From: Desulfuromonas sp.
GTDB lineage: Bacteria; Desulfobacterota; Desulfuromonadia; Desulfuromonadales; Desulfuromonadaceae
Reading direction: 5' to 3'
Assembly (NCBI GenBank): GCA_021162745.1
Contig: JAGGYC010000067.1
Coordinates: forward strand, 1 to 46,345
DNA length: 46,345 nt
Within the stretch, counting starts at the first letter, position 1, and the number at the start of each line of letters is the position of its first letter. The position numbers and the translations under genes are program-made. This document shows positions 1-7,976 of the stretch, in pieces. Under the pieces are notes generated by a model. That model did no database searches. It was not told the origin of the DNA and was given only the letters and a program-made list of their open reading frames with translations.

Positions 1-947
1 ACATCATCACCATCGATGCCGATGCCCAGCACTACCCTGAAGACCTGCCGCTCTTTTTTCAGGCCATCGCCGAGCAACCGCTGGCGATCCATGTCGGTTA
101 TCGTGATTTTAGTGTTAAGGGTATCCCGCGCAGTTCGATCTTTGGTCGCCATTTCTCCAATTTCTGGTTGCGGGTTCAGACCGGTTGTCGGATTGGTGAT
201 GCCCAGAGTGGTTATCGGGCCTATCCGTTAGCACTCCTCGATCATTTACAGTTTACCGATTGCCGCTACTCCTTTGAGGTTGAAGTGTTGGTCAAGGCCT
301 GTTGGGCAGGGGTGCCGTTGTCGGATGTGTCGATTCAGGTCTATTATGCGCCCGGCAGCGAGCGGATCTCCCATTTTGACAAGGTGCGTGACAATGTGCG
401 GCTGTCATGGTTAAACACTCGTCTCTGTTTGCGTTCGATAGCGCCATGGCCCCATAAACGCTTGATCAAGGGGGGACTCAAGGGGGATTGGCCGGTGGTG
501 ACATGGCGTCAGCCGTTGCAGTCGTTGCGCAATCTGTTGGCTCTCAATGTCACGCCGCGGCGTTTGGCCTGGACCATGGCGTTTGGCGTGTTTCTCGGTA
601 CCTTGCCGTTGATTGCCTGTCATACCGTGGTTACCCTGTTTGTGGCTGGTTTTCTCGGCTTAAACCGCTATCTGGCCGTTGCTGCCGGTAATCTGTGCAT
701 GCCGCCGCTGGTGCCGGCACTGTGTATCGAAGTGGGCTACTATCTGCGCCATGGCCAGTGGCTGACGGATATTAATGTTCAAACCCTAGGGGCGCAGTGT
801 GTGCAACGGGTATGGGAATGGTTTCTTGGTTCATTATTAGTCGGGCCGCTGTTGGCTGCCGTCGGCGGTGTCGTGGTTTATCTGGTCGCCAGCAGCTTGG
901 TTGGAGAACAGCAGACCTCTGCAAATTCTATCGATGGGCGCTCGTGA
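1..947 (+). CDS. Glycosyltransferase family 2 with C-terminal DUF2062 membrane domain (5' end outside window)
   Basis: The reading frame is open from base 3, so the start lies upstream of the window. The visible N-terminal part carries the GT-A sugar-nucleotide motif ITIDADAQHYPEDLP (DxD region). It is followed by GDAQSGYRAYP, as in dolichol-phosphate-mannose-synthase-like GT2 enzymes. After about residue 165 of the visible part comes a DUF2062 domain with two or three hydrophobic segments (motif NVTPRRLAWTMAFGVFLGT). Such fusions probably transfer a sugar to a lipid at the inner membrane face. The stop overlaps the next start by one base (TGATG), so the two are co-translated. Together with the following acyltransferase, ACP and ketosynthases it resembles the lipid-tailoring genes of aryl-polyene-type clusters. 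The substrate is unknown. Confidence 0.85.
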   Translation, partial: IITIDADAQHYPEDLPLFFQAIAEQPLAIHVGYRDFSVKGIPRSSIFGRHFSNFWLRVQTGCRIGDAQSGYRAYPLALLDHLQFTDCRYSFEVEVLVKACWAGVPLSDVSIQVYYAPGSERISHFDKVRDNVRLSWLNTRLCLRSIAPWPHKRLIKGGLKGDWPVVTWRQPLQSLRNLLALNVTPRRLAWTMAFGVFLGTLPLIACHTVVTLFVAGFLGLNRYLAVAAGNLCMPPLVPALCIEVGYYLRHGQWLTDINVQTLGAQCVQRVWEWFLGSLLVGPLLAAVGGVVVYLVASSLVGEQQTSANSIDGRS

Positions 948-1852
948 TGACGACACAGACAACACAATCAGCAGCGCAAAAGCCGCTGGGTACAAGCTTT
1001 GGTTATCAGGCCTTCTATCTGCTGATTCGTGGCGGTGGTCGGCGTGCCGCTTACGCATTGCTCTATTTTGTTGTCGGTTTCTATGTGTTGTGTCGGCCCC
1101 AGGTGCGCGAAAGCTGTCGCCCTTATGTTCAGCACCGTTTTCCCGCGAGCGGAGCCGATGCCCTGTGGTGGCACAGCTACCGTATGGTGCTGGCCTTTGG
1201 CAAGGTGCTGGTGGATCGCGCCGTGGTGGGGATGCTCGGTCCCGACCGCTACCGGGTGACTCTCGAAGGTCGTGAGCAATTGCTGCAGATTCGTAACCAG
1301 CGTCAGGGGATGATTCTGATGATGTCCCATGTCGGCTGCTGGCAGGTCGCCATGTCGGCGCTGAACTTTTTAGAGGAACCGGTGCATATGCTGATGCACC
1401 ATGACAGCGACAGCCTGGAACGCCACTACTACGAATACGCTGAACAGGAGTGCCCCTATCGGACCATCGATCCACGCGGTTATCTCGGTGGGGCGTTGGA
1501 GATGCTGGGTGTGCTCAAACAGGGGCAGATTCTGGCGGTGATGGGGGATCGATTACCGCCGCAGGAACGTAACAGTGTTACCGTCGATTTTCTCGGCGGT
1601 AAGGTCGCGATACCGTTCAGCCCCTTTCAGCTCGCTTCGGCAACGGGGGCACCGGTGGTGGTGATGTTGACCCGTAAATGCAGCGCTGATCACTACGAAA
1701 TGGTGCTTGCCGACGTGATCGAGGTGCCGTCGGGACTCGGGCGTAAGGCTGAGAGCTTTGTCCCCTATGCGCAACGTTATGCTGATATTCTGGCGGGGTA
1801 TTGCCGGGATAATCCGTATCAGTTTTTTAATTTTTTTGATATGTGGCAGTAA
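947..1852 (+). CDS. LpxL/HtrB-family lysophospholipid-type acyltransferase
   Basis: A protein of 301 aa. The ATG at 947 shares one base with the upstream stop, and no better Shine-Dalgarno site is visible. An N-terminal hydrophobic segment (AAYALLYFVVGFYVLC) anchors it in the inner membrane. The motif MMSHVGCWQVAMSAL is the HxxxxD/E-like active-site block of the lipid A acyltransferase family; here the usual HxGNWE reads HVGCWQ, so the acidic partner is replaced by Gln. A second block, AVMGDRLPP, matches the family's Gly-Asp-Arg motif. In aryl-polyene and related clusters, homologues attach an acyl chain to a lipid or sugar acceptor. Here it is coupled to a GT2 enzyme and should act on the same product. 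The Gln at the acidic position makes activity less certain. Confidence 0.8.
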   Translation: MTTQTTQSAAQKPLGTSFGYQAFYLLIRGGGRRAAYALLYFVVGFYVLCRPQVRESCRPYVQHRFPASGADALWWHSYRMVLAFGKVLVDRAVVGMLGPDRYRVTLEGREQLLQIRNQRQGMILMMSHVGCWQVAMSALNFLEEPVHMLMHHDSDSLERHYYEYAEQECPYRTIDPRGYLGGALEMLGVLKQGQILAVMGDRLPPQERNSVTVDFLGGKVAIPFSPFQLASATGAPVVVMLTRKCSADHYEMVLADVIEVPSGLGRKAESFVPYAQRYADILAGYCRDNPYQFFNFFDMWQ

Positions 1853-1853
1853 T

Positions 1854-2054
1854 TTAGAGCAGTGCTTTAAGAAAATACATAAAGAACATTGTCAGGAGAA
1901 ACTTTGTATCCAGACCATCCAGCAATTGTTTGATGTAGATGAATTAGTTAGAGAGTGCTTAGCTTGTTCGCTAAAGTACGATGTTTTATTGGCAATAGAA
2001 GAAAGCAGATACGTAACCGTTGAATTGCTTTTATCGTGTTTGGAGCTTTCATGA
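1854..2054 (+). pseudogene. Possible 3' remnant of a gene formerly upstream of the Mrr-like gene
   Basis: After the acyltransferase stop, a frame without ATG or GTG starts runs open to a TGA at 2052-2054. That stop overlaps the ATG of the next gene as ATGA, the pattern of translational coupling. The translated tail (for example IQTIQQLFDVDELVRECLA) looks protein-like and is more AT-rich than the acyltransferase. It has no usable start except inside the acyltransferase. I read it as the truncated end of a gene that once preceded the restriction gene. Chance openness of about 200 bases cannot be excluded. Confidence 0.25.
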
Positions 2055-3217
2055 CCAAAAAAAACTACATTGTACGCATGCCGTTATTTCCAATTTACAG
2101 TGAGGCTAAAGCCCTCATAGATATTTGGAATGGTATTCCTCGTTCTACTGTTAGCGGTATGATCAAGGCCATTGTCGAGCAGACTGGCACACCGCAAAAT
2201 CCCGTCGATTGGACCGACCCCGACACGTGGATACCGGAAAGGCTGAAAGGTGATTATGCAAAGCTGGCTGCTGAGGTTTGGCTGCAAAGTGGTGGTACGG
2301 TCAATCCGCGTCATACCTATGGTTCGTATCTCTTTATCAACGCTTACGAACTGCTGACGGAAGACCACGCCGGACTTTACCGGCTATCTAATAAAGGACA
2401 GGGGTTCATTGACGGCCATAAAAACGTGATCATGGAGATTGATGAACTGGAAGGCATTCCGCAACTTCTCGGTATACTGGCTCCTAAGACCACCGCTAAG
2501 CGCGTCGATCTGCTGGATGAATGGAGCAGTTTTCTCGATGATAATTCTAAATTCAATTCGGCAAGTACATTCAAGGATACTCTGCGGCGACGTATGATGA
2601 ATTTGATAGATCGTGGTTTTGTCAGCAGGGAAGGAAATATCTATACCATCACCGAGAAGGGGCGTGAATATGCTTCGGGGTTTTCTCAGGTTGTCAATGA
2701 CCCGAAGCAAGAGGTTGCGCGGGTTGTCAGTGAATTCAACAATGCGCAACGAAAAGTTCTGCGTGACCAGCTTAGCATCATGAATCCGTATCGCTTTGAA
2801 CACTTGGCAAAAGAACTGCTCGAGGCGATGGAGTACCAAGACGTTGAAGTTACCAAAGCCAGCGGCGATAAAGGGGTGGATGTAATCGCTACGGCGCAAT
2901 TCGGCATCACTACCGTCAAGGAAGTTGTGCAGGTGAAAAGACACCAAGGAAATATTGGTCGCACCGTGCTTGATCAATTGCGTGGTGTATTGCCGTTGCA
3001 TGGTGCAATTCGTGGAACCCTGATCACCTTGGGAAAATTCAGCAAAGGGTGTAAAAAAGTTGCTGTTTTCCCGGGCGCTGCACCAATCAGCCTGATCGAC
3101 GGTGACAAGCTGATTGACCTGTTGATTGAAAATAAAATTGGCATCAAAGAACAGAAAGAGATCTTGATTCAGGTTGATGAAGCTTATTTTGCTGATGAGG
3201 AAATATCTGAAAGCTGA
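2051..3217 (+). CDS. Mrr-like type IV restriction endonuclease
   Basis: A protein of 388 aa. ATG 2051 is preceded by GGAG with 5-base spacing. The N-terminal two thirds look like winged-helix DNA-binding modules (about residues 1-100 and 150-220, ending ...YTITEKGREYASGF). The C-terminal domain, about residues 245-365, is the Mrr catalytic fold. It shows the PD-(D/E)XK residues in GDKGVDV (Asp277) and QVKR (Gln294, Lys296), so the nuclease core looks intact. Mrr proteins cleave methylated foreign DNA. It lies just downstream of a biosynthetic acyltransferase and next to two decayed genes typical of restriction loci, which marks a defence module inserted into the biosynthetic operon. The exact modification recognised cannot be told. 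Confidence 0.85.
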   Translation: MTKKNYIVRMPLFPIYSEAKALIDIWNGIPRSTVSGMIKAIVEQTGTPQNPVDWTDPDTWIPERLKGDYAKLAAEVWLQSGGTVNPRHTYGSYLFINAYELLTEDHAGLYRLSNKGQGFIDGHKNVIMEIDELEGIPQLLGILAPKTTAKRVDLLDEWSSFLDDNSKFNSASTFKDTLRRRMMNLIDRGFVSREGNIYTITEKGREYASGFSQVVNDPKQEVARVVSEFNNAQRKVLRDQLSIMNPYRFEHLAKELLEAMEYQDVEVTKASGDKGVDVIATAQFGITTVKEVVQVKRHQGNIGRTVLDQLRGVLPLHGAIRGTLITLGKFSKGCKKVAVFPGAAPISLIDGDKLIDLLIENKIGIKEQKEILIQVDEAYFADEEISES

Positions 3218-3249
3218 AGGGCATTGGGGATAGGGGCTCTAGCTCTTGA

Positions 3250-3530
3250 GGAATCTGTAAGTGGTTTATGCTCGGGTTCATTCTTGAAGCAGTCACAACG
3301 ACCCCCCCCAAGTCGCCCCTCAAGTGACCCTCCAAGTCAGACAGCTGCTGGAGGTTATGCAGGGTGAAATGAGCCGCGAAGCGCTGCAAACTGCTTTTGA
3401 TTTGCAGGATTGTAAATCGTTTCGCGAGCGTTATCTGAAACCGGTCCTGGCGGACGGGTTGATAGAGATGACCATTCCCGACAAGCCAAACAGCGGCTTG
3501 CAGAAATATCGTCTGACAGATAAGGGGTGA
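3250..3530 (+). pseudogene. C-terminal remnant of a Fic/AlbA_2-type protein with winged helix
   Basis: The last 68 codons (3324-3530) encode a winged-helix tail, FRERYLKPVLADGLIEMTIP followed by DKPNSGLQKYRLTDKG. I recognise this from the ends of Fic-family and AlbA_2/RecG-like ATP-binding proteins. Upstream, another frame reads FILEAVTTTP and then joins QVAPQVTLQV across a run of eight C at 3302-3309. Six C would keep one continuous frame through the usual PQVxPQV linker, so the tract marks a frameshift. No further 5' part remains, because a stop in that frame lies at 3247-3249. The whole is a dead fragment of a gene normally found beside type I restriction genes. Confidence 0.6.
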
Positions 3531-3580
3531 CAAGGGTTGGAGCGGGGGCCGCTGGTTACATATGGCGAGATGAAGACTCT

Positions 3581-4741
3581 ATGAGAGTATCCGAGAAAAA
3601 CATGAAAGGCAAAACAATGGATATGCTTATTAACTCAAAGGGGAATTCACTGTTTGACCGTGTCGCTTCTATTCTTGAGCAGGCGCGAGGCAATGTCGTC
3701 CGTTCGATTAATTCCAATATGGTCCTGGCCTACTGGTTGATCGGGTGGGAAATTGTACAGGAGTTGCAGGGTGGTGAAGACCGGGCGGAGTATGGCAAGA
3801 AGGTTCTGGAAGCTCTTTCAGGACAACTGAATATAACGTATGGTTCCGGCTATTCTGTTCCAAATTTGCAAAATTTCAGAAAGTTCTACCAAATATATCG
3901 TGACCGCATCAAGATTCAGTACCCGGCGGGTACTATTTCTAAAAAATTACCTTCTGATATGCCGAGCGACGAATTGACGCAAGGCTTTTCCCCATTGCTC
4001 TCCTGGTCGCATTACCGAGCGCTGATGCGAATCAAAGATGAAAAAGCCCGTTTTTTCTATGAATTGGAAGCGGTTGAATGTGGTTGGAGTAAAGCCCAAT
4101 TAGAGCGCCAGATTCAGTCGTCTTACTATGACCGCATTTTAGACAATCGCGGGGAGGAAGGGGTCATTGCCATCAAGCGGGAACGCCTGCCCAGAGAACC
4201 TCTTTTGGCAGAAACCATTCTGAAATCCCCTTATGTGCTGGAGTTCCTCGGGCTTCCTGATTCAGTAAGTCTGCATGAAAGTACGCTTGAGCAGTCGATC
4301 ATCGACAATCTGCAAGCCTTTTTACTTGAACTCGGCAAGGGGTTTTCTTTTGTCGCCCGGCAAAAGCATATCCGCTTTGACCATGAAGATTTCTATATCG
4401 ATCTTGTCTTCTATAACTTCATGCTCAAGTGCTTCCTGCTGATTGATTTAAAAATCGGCAAGCTGACCCACCGGGATGTCGGGTAAATGGACGGCTATGT
4501 CCGCCTGTTCGAAGATCGTTTCAAGGTTCCGGGCGATAATCCGACTATTGGCTTGATCCTCTGTTTGGACAAGAGTGAAGCCGTTGCAAAATACTCGGTT
4601 TTAAATGAGAATAAACAGATCTTTGCCTCGAAATACTTACAATTCCTGCCCAGCGAACAGGAGTTGAAACGGGAAATTGAAAAAGAGCGCAAAATGATTG
4701 AAGCAGCGATTAAAGAAAAAACCGAAGGTGGAAACTCATAA
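3581..4741 (+). pseudogene. DUF1016 (YhcG-type) PD-(D/E)XK nuclease, interrupted by an in-frame TAA
   Basis: The N-terminal DUF1016 domain starts near NSLFDRVASILEQARGNVV. The C-terminal nuclease domain includes FSFVARQKHIRFDHEDFYID and LIDLKIGKLTHRDVG. A TAA at 4484-4486 then stops the frame, and translation would resume in the same frame with MDGYVRLFEDRFKVPGDNP to a stop at 4741. In family members I recall a Gln at this position (GQMD), so a single CAA-to-TAA change explains it. The stop removes the last 84 residues, including part of the nuclease core. ATGs at 3581, 3602 and 3617 are all possible starts; none has a strong Shine-Dalgarno site. The family travels with type I restriction loci. 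It is probably non-functional unless the stop is read through. Confidence 0.75.
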
Positions 4742-4808
4742 ATTACAACTTTTCGGTAAAAGCGGACGGAGTAAGGGCCGGGAACGCTGTTTACAAATCT
4801 GAAGTTCA

Positions 4809-4818
4809 GGGGGGGGGG
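4809..4818 (+). repeat. G10 homopolymer tract
   Basis: Ten consecutive G follow the DUF1016 remnant, about 170 bases before the first ACP gene. Tracts of this length slip easily during replication. No gene is seen across it. The rest of 4742-4985 shows no clear RNA gene or confident promoter. Confidence 0.6.
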
Positions 4819-4985
4819 ATGTCTCCCGCATAGTTGATTTCTACAATGTTGATATGGTGAATTTGAGTCGGGTAATAGTGGAAGAAGGATAGTGTTGCCG
4901 CCTCTCATTTGGTATAACCCTTGCGATAAACAATCGTGAAAATTTGATGAATGAAGCAGATTTTTTTAATAGGAGAACAAAACGT

Positions 4986-5237
4986 ATGACAACCAAGGAA
5001 AAACTCAAGCAGATTCTGGTGGAAGATCTCAATCTTGAAGATATTACCCCCGAAGAGATTGGCGATGACGAGCCGTTGTTTGGTGAGGGGCTGGGTTTGG
5101 ATTCCCTCGATGCCGTTGAGCTGGTGGTGCTGGTACAGAAGCACTTTGGCGTTGAGATCAAAGATATGGAAGAGGGGCGTCCTGCTCTGCAATCGGTCAC
5201 TACTCTGGCGAACTTTATCGATAACAACCGGGAGTAA
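4986..5237 (+). CDS. Acyl carrier protein (first of two in the locus)
   Basis: A protein of 83 aa. The ATG at 4986 follows AGGAG (4971-4975) with 10-base spacing; an in-frame ATG at 4944 would add a non-homologous leader. The motif GLGLDSLDAVELVVLVQKHF carries the phosphopantetheine attachment serine (Ser40). The acidic four-helix carrier-protein pattern is intact. It lies 5 bases before the ketosynthase and is presumably loaded by a phosphopantetheinyl transferase outside the window. It resembles the ACPs of aryl-polyene or other type II clusters more than the housekeeping AcpP, because a partner KS/CLF pair follows and fabD, fabG and fabF are absent. Confidence 0.9.
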   Translation: MTTKEKLKQILVEDLNLEDITPEEIGDDEPLFGEGLGLDSLDAVELVVLVQKHFGVEIKDMEEGRPALQSVTTLANFIDNNRE

Positions 5238-5242
5238 CCCTG

Positions 5243-6445
5243 ATGCCAACACGCGTTCCGGTCACCGGGATCGGTTGCTTATGTGCTGCAGGCAACACGC
5301 TGGATGAGGCGGTAGCCTCCATGTTGTCCGGCCAGCGCCATGGTAAACCGCCAGCTCGCTTTACCACCACTCATGTCGATCGCTTTCCCGTGTTTTGCAT
5401 TGAGGATGAGTTTGAACAGGTTTCCGACGTCGAGATGCTGCGCACCACGCAGCTCGGTCTGGCCGCAGCCGTGCAGGCCGTTCGCCAGTCGGGCTGGGAT
5501 CTTGATCAGCTCAGGGAACTGCGGGTCGGTGTCTGTATGGGCACAACCGTCGGCAGCGCCATGAACAACGAGCGCTTTTACTCTGAATACCGTAATGGCC
5601 ATACGCCTGATATGGGGCCGATCAACTGTTTTCTTAACAGTAATCCGGCGGCGGCCATCAGTCGTCATTTTGGTTTGAACGGGCCGTGCCAGACCATCGT
5701 CAACGCCTGTTCGTCAGGTACCGATGCGATCGGCTTGGCGTCGTCATGGTTGCAGGCCGGTTTGTGTGATGTGGTTCTTGCCGGTGGTGCCGATGAGCTG
5801 TGTCGCACCACCTATAATGGTTTTGCCTCGCTGCAGATCAGTGCCCCGGTGTTGAGTCGTCCCTTTGACGAGACGCGCTGTGGGCTTAATCTGGGTGAAG
5901 GCGCGGCGGTTTTGGTGTTGGAATCGCAACGGGTGCAGCAACAACGGCAGATGCGTGCTAAGGGTTATGTGATCGGCTATGTGCTCGGATATGGCAGTGG
6001 TACTGACGGTTGGCATCTTACCGCACCGCATCCCGATGGACGGGGCCTGAAACAGGCGTTGGCCGAGGCTTTTACCACCAGCGGTGTTGAAAAAGAACAG
6101 CTGGCGTTTATCAATTGTCACGGCACCGGCACCCGCGATAATGATCGGGTCGAGAGTAAGGTACTTGGCGAGGTGTTGGCGCAGATCCCATTTCATTCAA
6201 CCAAAGGCTACACCGGTCATACGTTAGGGGCTGCGGGTGCCATCGAAGCCGCCTTTACCCTGGCTTTCTTGCGGGATGGCATCATCCCGGCCAGTGCCGG
6301 TTTCAGTCAGATGGACCCGGAACTGTCGGTCATTCCGGTGACGGAACCGACAACGATTGTCAAAGAGTTTGCCCTGTCGGAGTCGTTGGCCTTTGGTGGC
6401 AATAATGCGGCCCTTATCCTAGCCAGAGGGGAGGCAGGCGTATGA
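5243..6445 (+). CDS. Beta-ketoacyl-ACP synthase (KAS II/FabF-like), catalytic subunit
   Basis: A protein of 400 aa, the usual length for a KAS II-type enzyme. The catalytic triad is complete: Cys156 in VNACSSGTDAIG, His293 in NCHGTGTRDND and His326 in GYTGHTLGAAG. It should perform decarboxylative Claisen condensation of malonyl-ACP with an acyl-ACP. The C-terminal FGGNNAAL block is also present. It overlaps the next ketosynthase homologue by four bases (ATGA), the coupling seen in KS-CLF pairs of type II polyketide and aryl-polyene systems. The starter unit and chain length cannot be read from the sequence. The ketoreductase, dehydratase and ligase partners are not in the window. Confidence 0.9.
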   Translation: MPTRVPVTGIGCLCAAGNTLDEAVASMLSGQRHGKPPARFTTTHVDRFPVFCIEDEFEQVSDVEMLRTTQLGLAAAVQAVRQSGWDLDQLRELRVGVCMGTTVGSAMNNERFYSEYRNGHTPDMGPINCFLNSNPAAAISRHFGLNGPCQTIVNACSSGTDAIGLASSWLQAGLCDVVLAGGADELCRTTYNGFASLQISAPVLSRPFDETRCGLNLGEGAAVLVLESQRVQQQRQMRAKGYVIGYVLGYGSGTDGWHLTAPHPDGRGLKQALAEAFTTSGVEKEQLAFINCHGTGTRDNDRVESKVLGEVLAQIPFHSTKGYTGHTLGAAGAIEAAFTLAFLRDGIIPASAGFSQMDPELSVIPVTEPTTIVKEFALSESLAFGGNNAALILARGEAGV

Positions 6446-7539
6446 ATCGCTTAACTTGTCCCGTCGCGATTCAGGGCCTGGGCTGCGTCGGTGGTTTCGG
6501 CTGCGGCATTGATGATTTTTGTCACGCCCTGGTAGCCGGGAGCTGTGCCCCGACCCTCAGCAGTGAACAGCATGCCGACGGTTTGGCCTATGGGCCCGCT
6601 TATCTGGCGCAAACGGACACGCTGACCGACTTTGTCGCCAAGCGTTCGTTGCGCCGTCTTGATCATTACGCGCGGATGGCATTGCTCGGCGGTTGCCTGG
6701 CTCTCGAAGATGCCGGGATCGCTGGTGAACAGAGAGAAAAGGTGGGGGTGATGGTCGCCAGTGGTTATGGTGCCTCAACCACCACCTTCAGTTTTCTCGA
6801 TTCCGTGCTCGATGACGGCGATCATTGCGCCTCACCGACCAATTTTTCCAATTCGGTTCACAATGTCGCTGCCGCCTATCTGTCCATGCAGTTGGGGATG
6901 CTGGGGCCGAATCTGACCATCAGTCAGTTTGAGATGTCGATGAGTTCGGCGCTATGCAATGCCGTGTGCTGGTTGCAGCAGGGGCGCGTGGATACGGTGC
7001 TGGTCGGCGGTGTTGACGAGCATTGTCCGGTGCTCAACTATTGTTATCAGCGTTATTTCGCTACCGTGGACGGTGGCCAGACGAGTGCGAAGATTGAGCC
7101 GTTTGTTTTTGACCGCCAGACGGCCATTCCCGGCGAAGGGGCTGGTTTTCTGGTATTGAGTGCTGATCCGGATAAGGCACGCTATGGGATGATCGACGGC
7201 GTTGATGTCGGGCATATGCGTCAGCCGACGTGGTCGGCTGACGACCTGTTGCTGGTTGGCGCCGATGGCCATTGCAATTGTGGTCAGTGGTACGAATCGA
7301 TCGCTGACCATCATCAAAATCATCGACTAGCCAGCTGTACCCCGGTGTATGGTAGCCAGCCGACGGGACAGGCGTTTGATCTGATCGCGGCCGCATTGAT
7401 GATTAATGATCAGCGATTATATGGCCATACAACCGGCCATACAACCATGGCCGACAGCGACACCATTGACAGTGTCACCAGTCTTAAGGTCGCCGCCGAT
7501 GGTCAGTATGGGGCGGTACATATGGTAAAGGGGATTTAG
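6442..7539 (+). CDS. Ketosynthase-like protein without catalytic residues (chain-length-factor-like)
   Basis: A protein of 365 aa with the thiolase fold of ketosynthases (PVAIQGLGCVGGFG at the start, FVFDRQTAIPGEGAGFLVLS in the middle). Where the KS has its active-site Cys, this protein has FEMSMSSALCNA (residues 163-174), with Met or Ser in place of Cys. The two catalytic His positions also align to other residues (GADGHCNC and YGSQPTGQA). The changes match chain-length factors, which dimerise with the KS and shape the product tunnel. The ATGA overlap with the KS supports a 1:1 partner. A degenerate FabB/F relative with another role is the alternative. Confidence 0.8.
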   Translation: MNRLTCPVAIQGLGCVGGFGCGIDDFCHALVAGSCAPTLSSEQHADGLAYGPAYLAQTDTLTDFVAKRSLRRLDHYARMALLGGCLALEDAGIAGEQREKVGVMVASGYGASTTTFSFLDSVLDDGDHCASPTNFSNSVHNVAAAYLSMQLGMLGPNLTISQFEMSMSSALCNAVCWLQQGRVDTVLVGGVDEHCPVLNYCYQRYFATVDGGQTSAKIEPFVFDRQTAIPGEGAGFLVLSADPDKARYGMIDGVDVGHMRQPTWSADDLLLVGADGHCNCGQWYESIADHHQNHRLASCTPVYGSQPTGQAFDLIAAALMINDQRLYGHTTGHTTMADSDTIDSVTSLKVAADGQYGAVHMVKGI

Positions 7540-7544
7540 GGGCG

Positions 7545-7976
7545 ATGCGCAAGCAGGATGTACCTCAGGATGAAGGTGTTCTCGATGATGAACGGGTGGT
7601 CAGTTACGCCCTCGACAGCGATGGCCAATACTGCCTGACCTCCAGTGTCGGCTGGGATCCGGTCAACTGTGCCAACCGGCTGGCTTGGCAGGATATTCAA
7701 TTGCAACTCGATGGAGTGCGCCGGCAGATTGAGCGTGGTGAGCTGAGTGTTTTGGCCTATTATATGACCCGCGCCCAGATGGATGTCGCCTTGTTGGCCA
7801 GCTACTCGGGGGTCCCCCGCTGGCGGGTACGCCGCCATCTTAAGCCGAAGGTGTTCAGTAAACTTGATGCCAAGGTGCAGCACTGTTATGCCCAGTTGTT
7901 TCGTGTTACCACCGCACAGCTATCCCAGTTGCCTGCTGAAGATGCGTTACCCATGGCCGAGGAGATCCCCTCATGA
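7545..7976 (+). CDS. Unrecognised 143-aa protein with a possible helix-turn-helix
   Basis: I do not recognise this family. The ATG at 7545 lies five bases after the chain-length-factor stop with a GGGG just upstream. The gene overlaps the BtrH-like gene by four bases (ATGA), so it is part of the same translational unit. There is no signal peptide or membrane segment. The middle, TRAQMDVALLASYSGVPRWR followed by VRRHLKPKVFSKLD, resembles a helix-turn-helix. The segment before it (WQDIQLQLDGVRRQIERGEL) is amphipathic. It might be a regulator or a small scaffold for the KS/ACP/BtrH enzymes. The operon position favours a pathway role. Confidence 0.75.
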   Translation: MRKQDVPQDEGVLDDERVVSYALDSDGQYCLTSSVGWDPVNCANRLAWQDIQLQLDGVRRQIERGELSVLAYYMTRAQMDVALLASYSGVPRWRVRRHLKPKVFSKLDAKVQHCYAQLFRVTTAQLSQLPAEDALPMAEEIPS

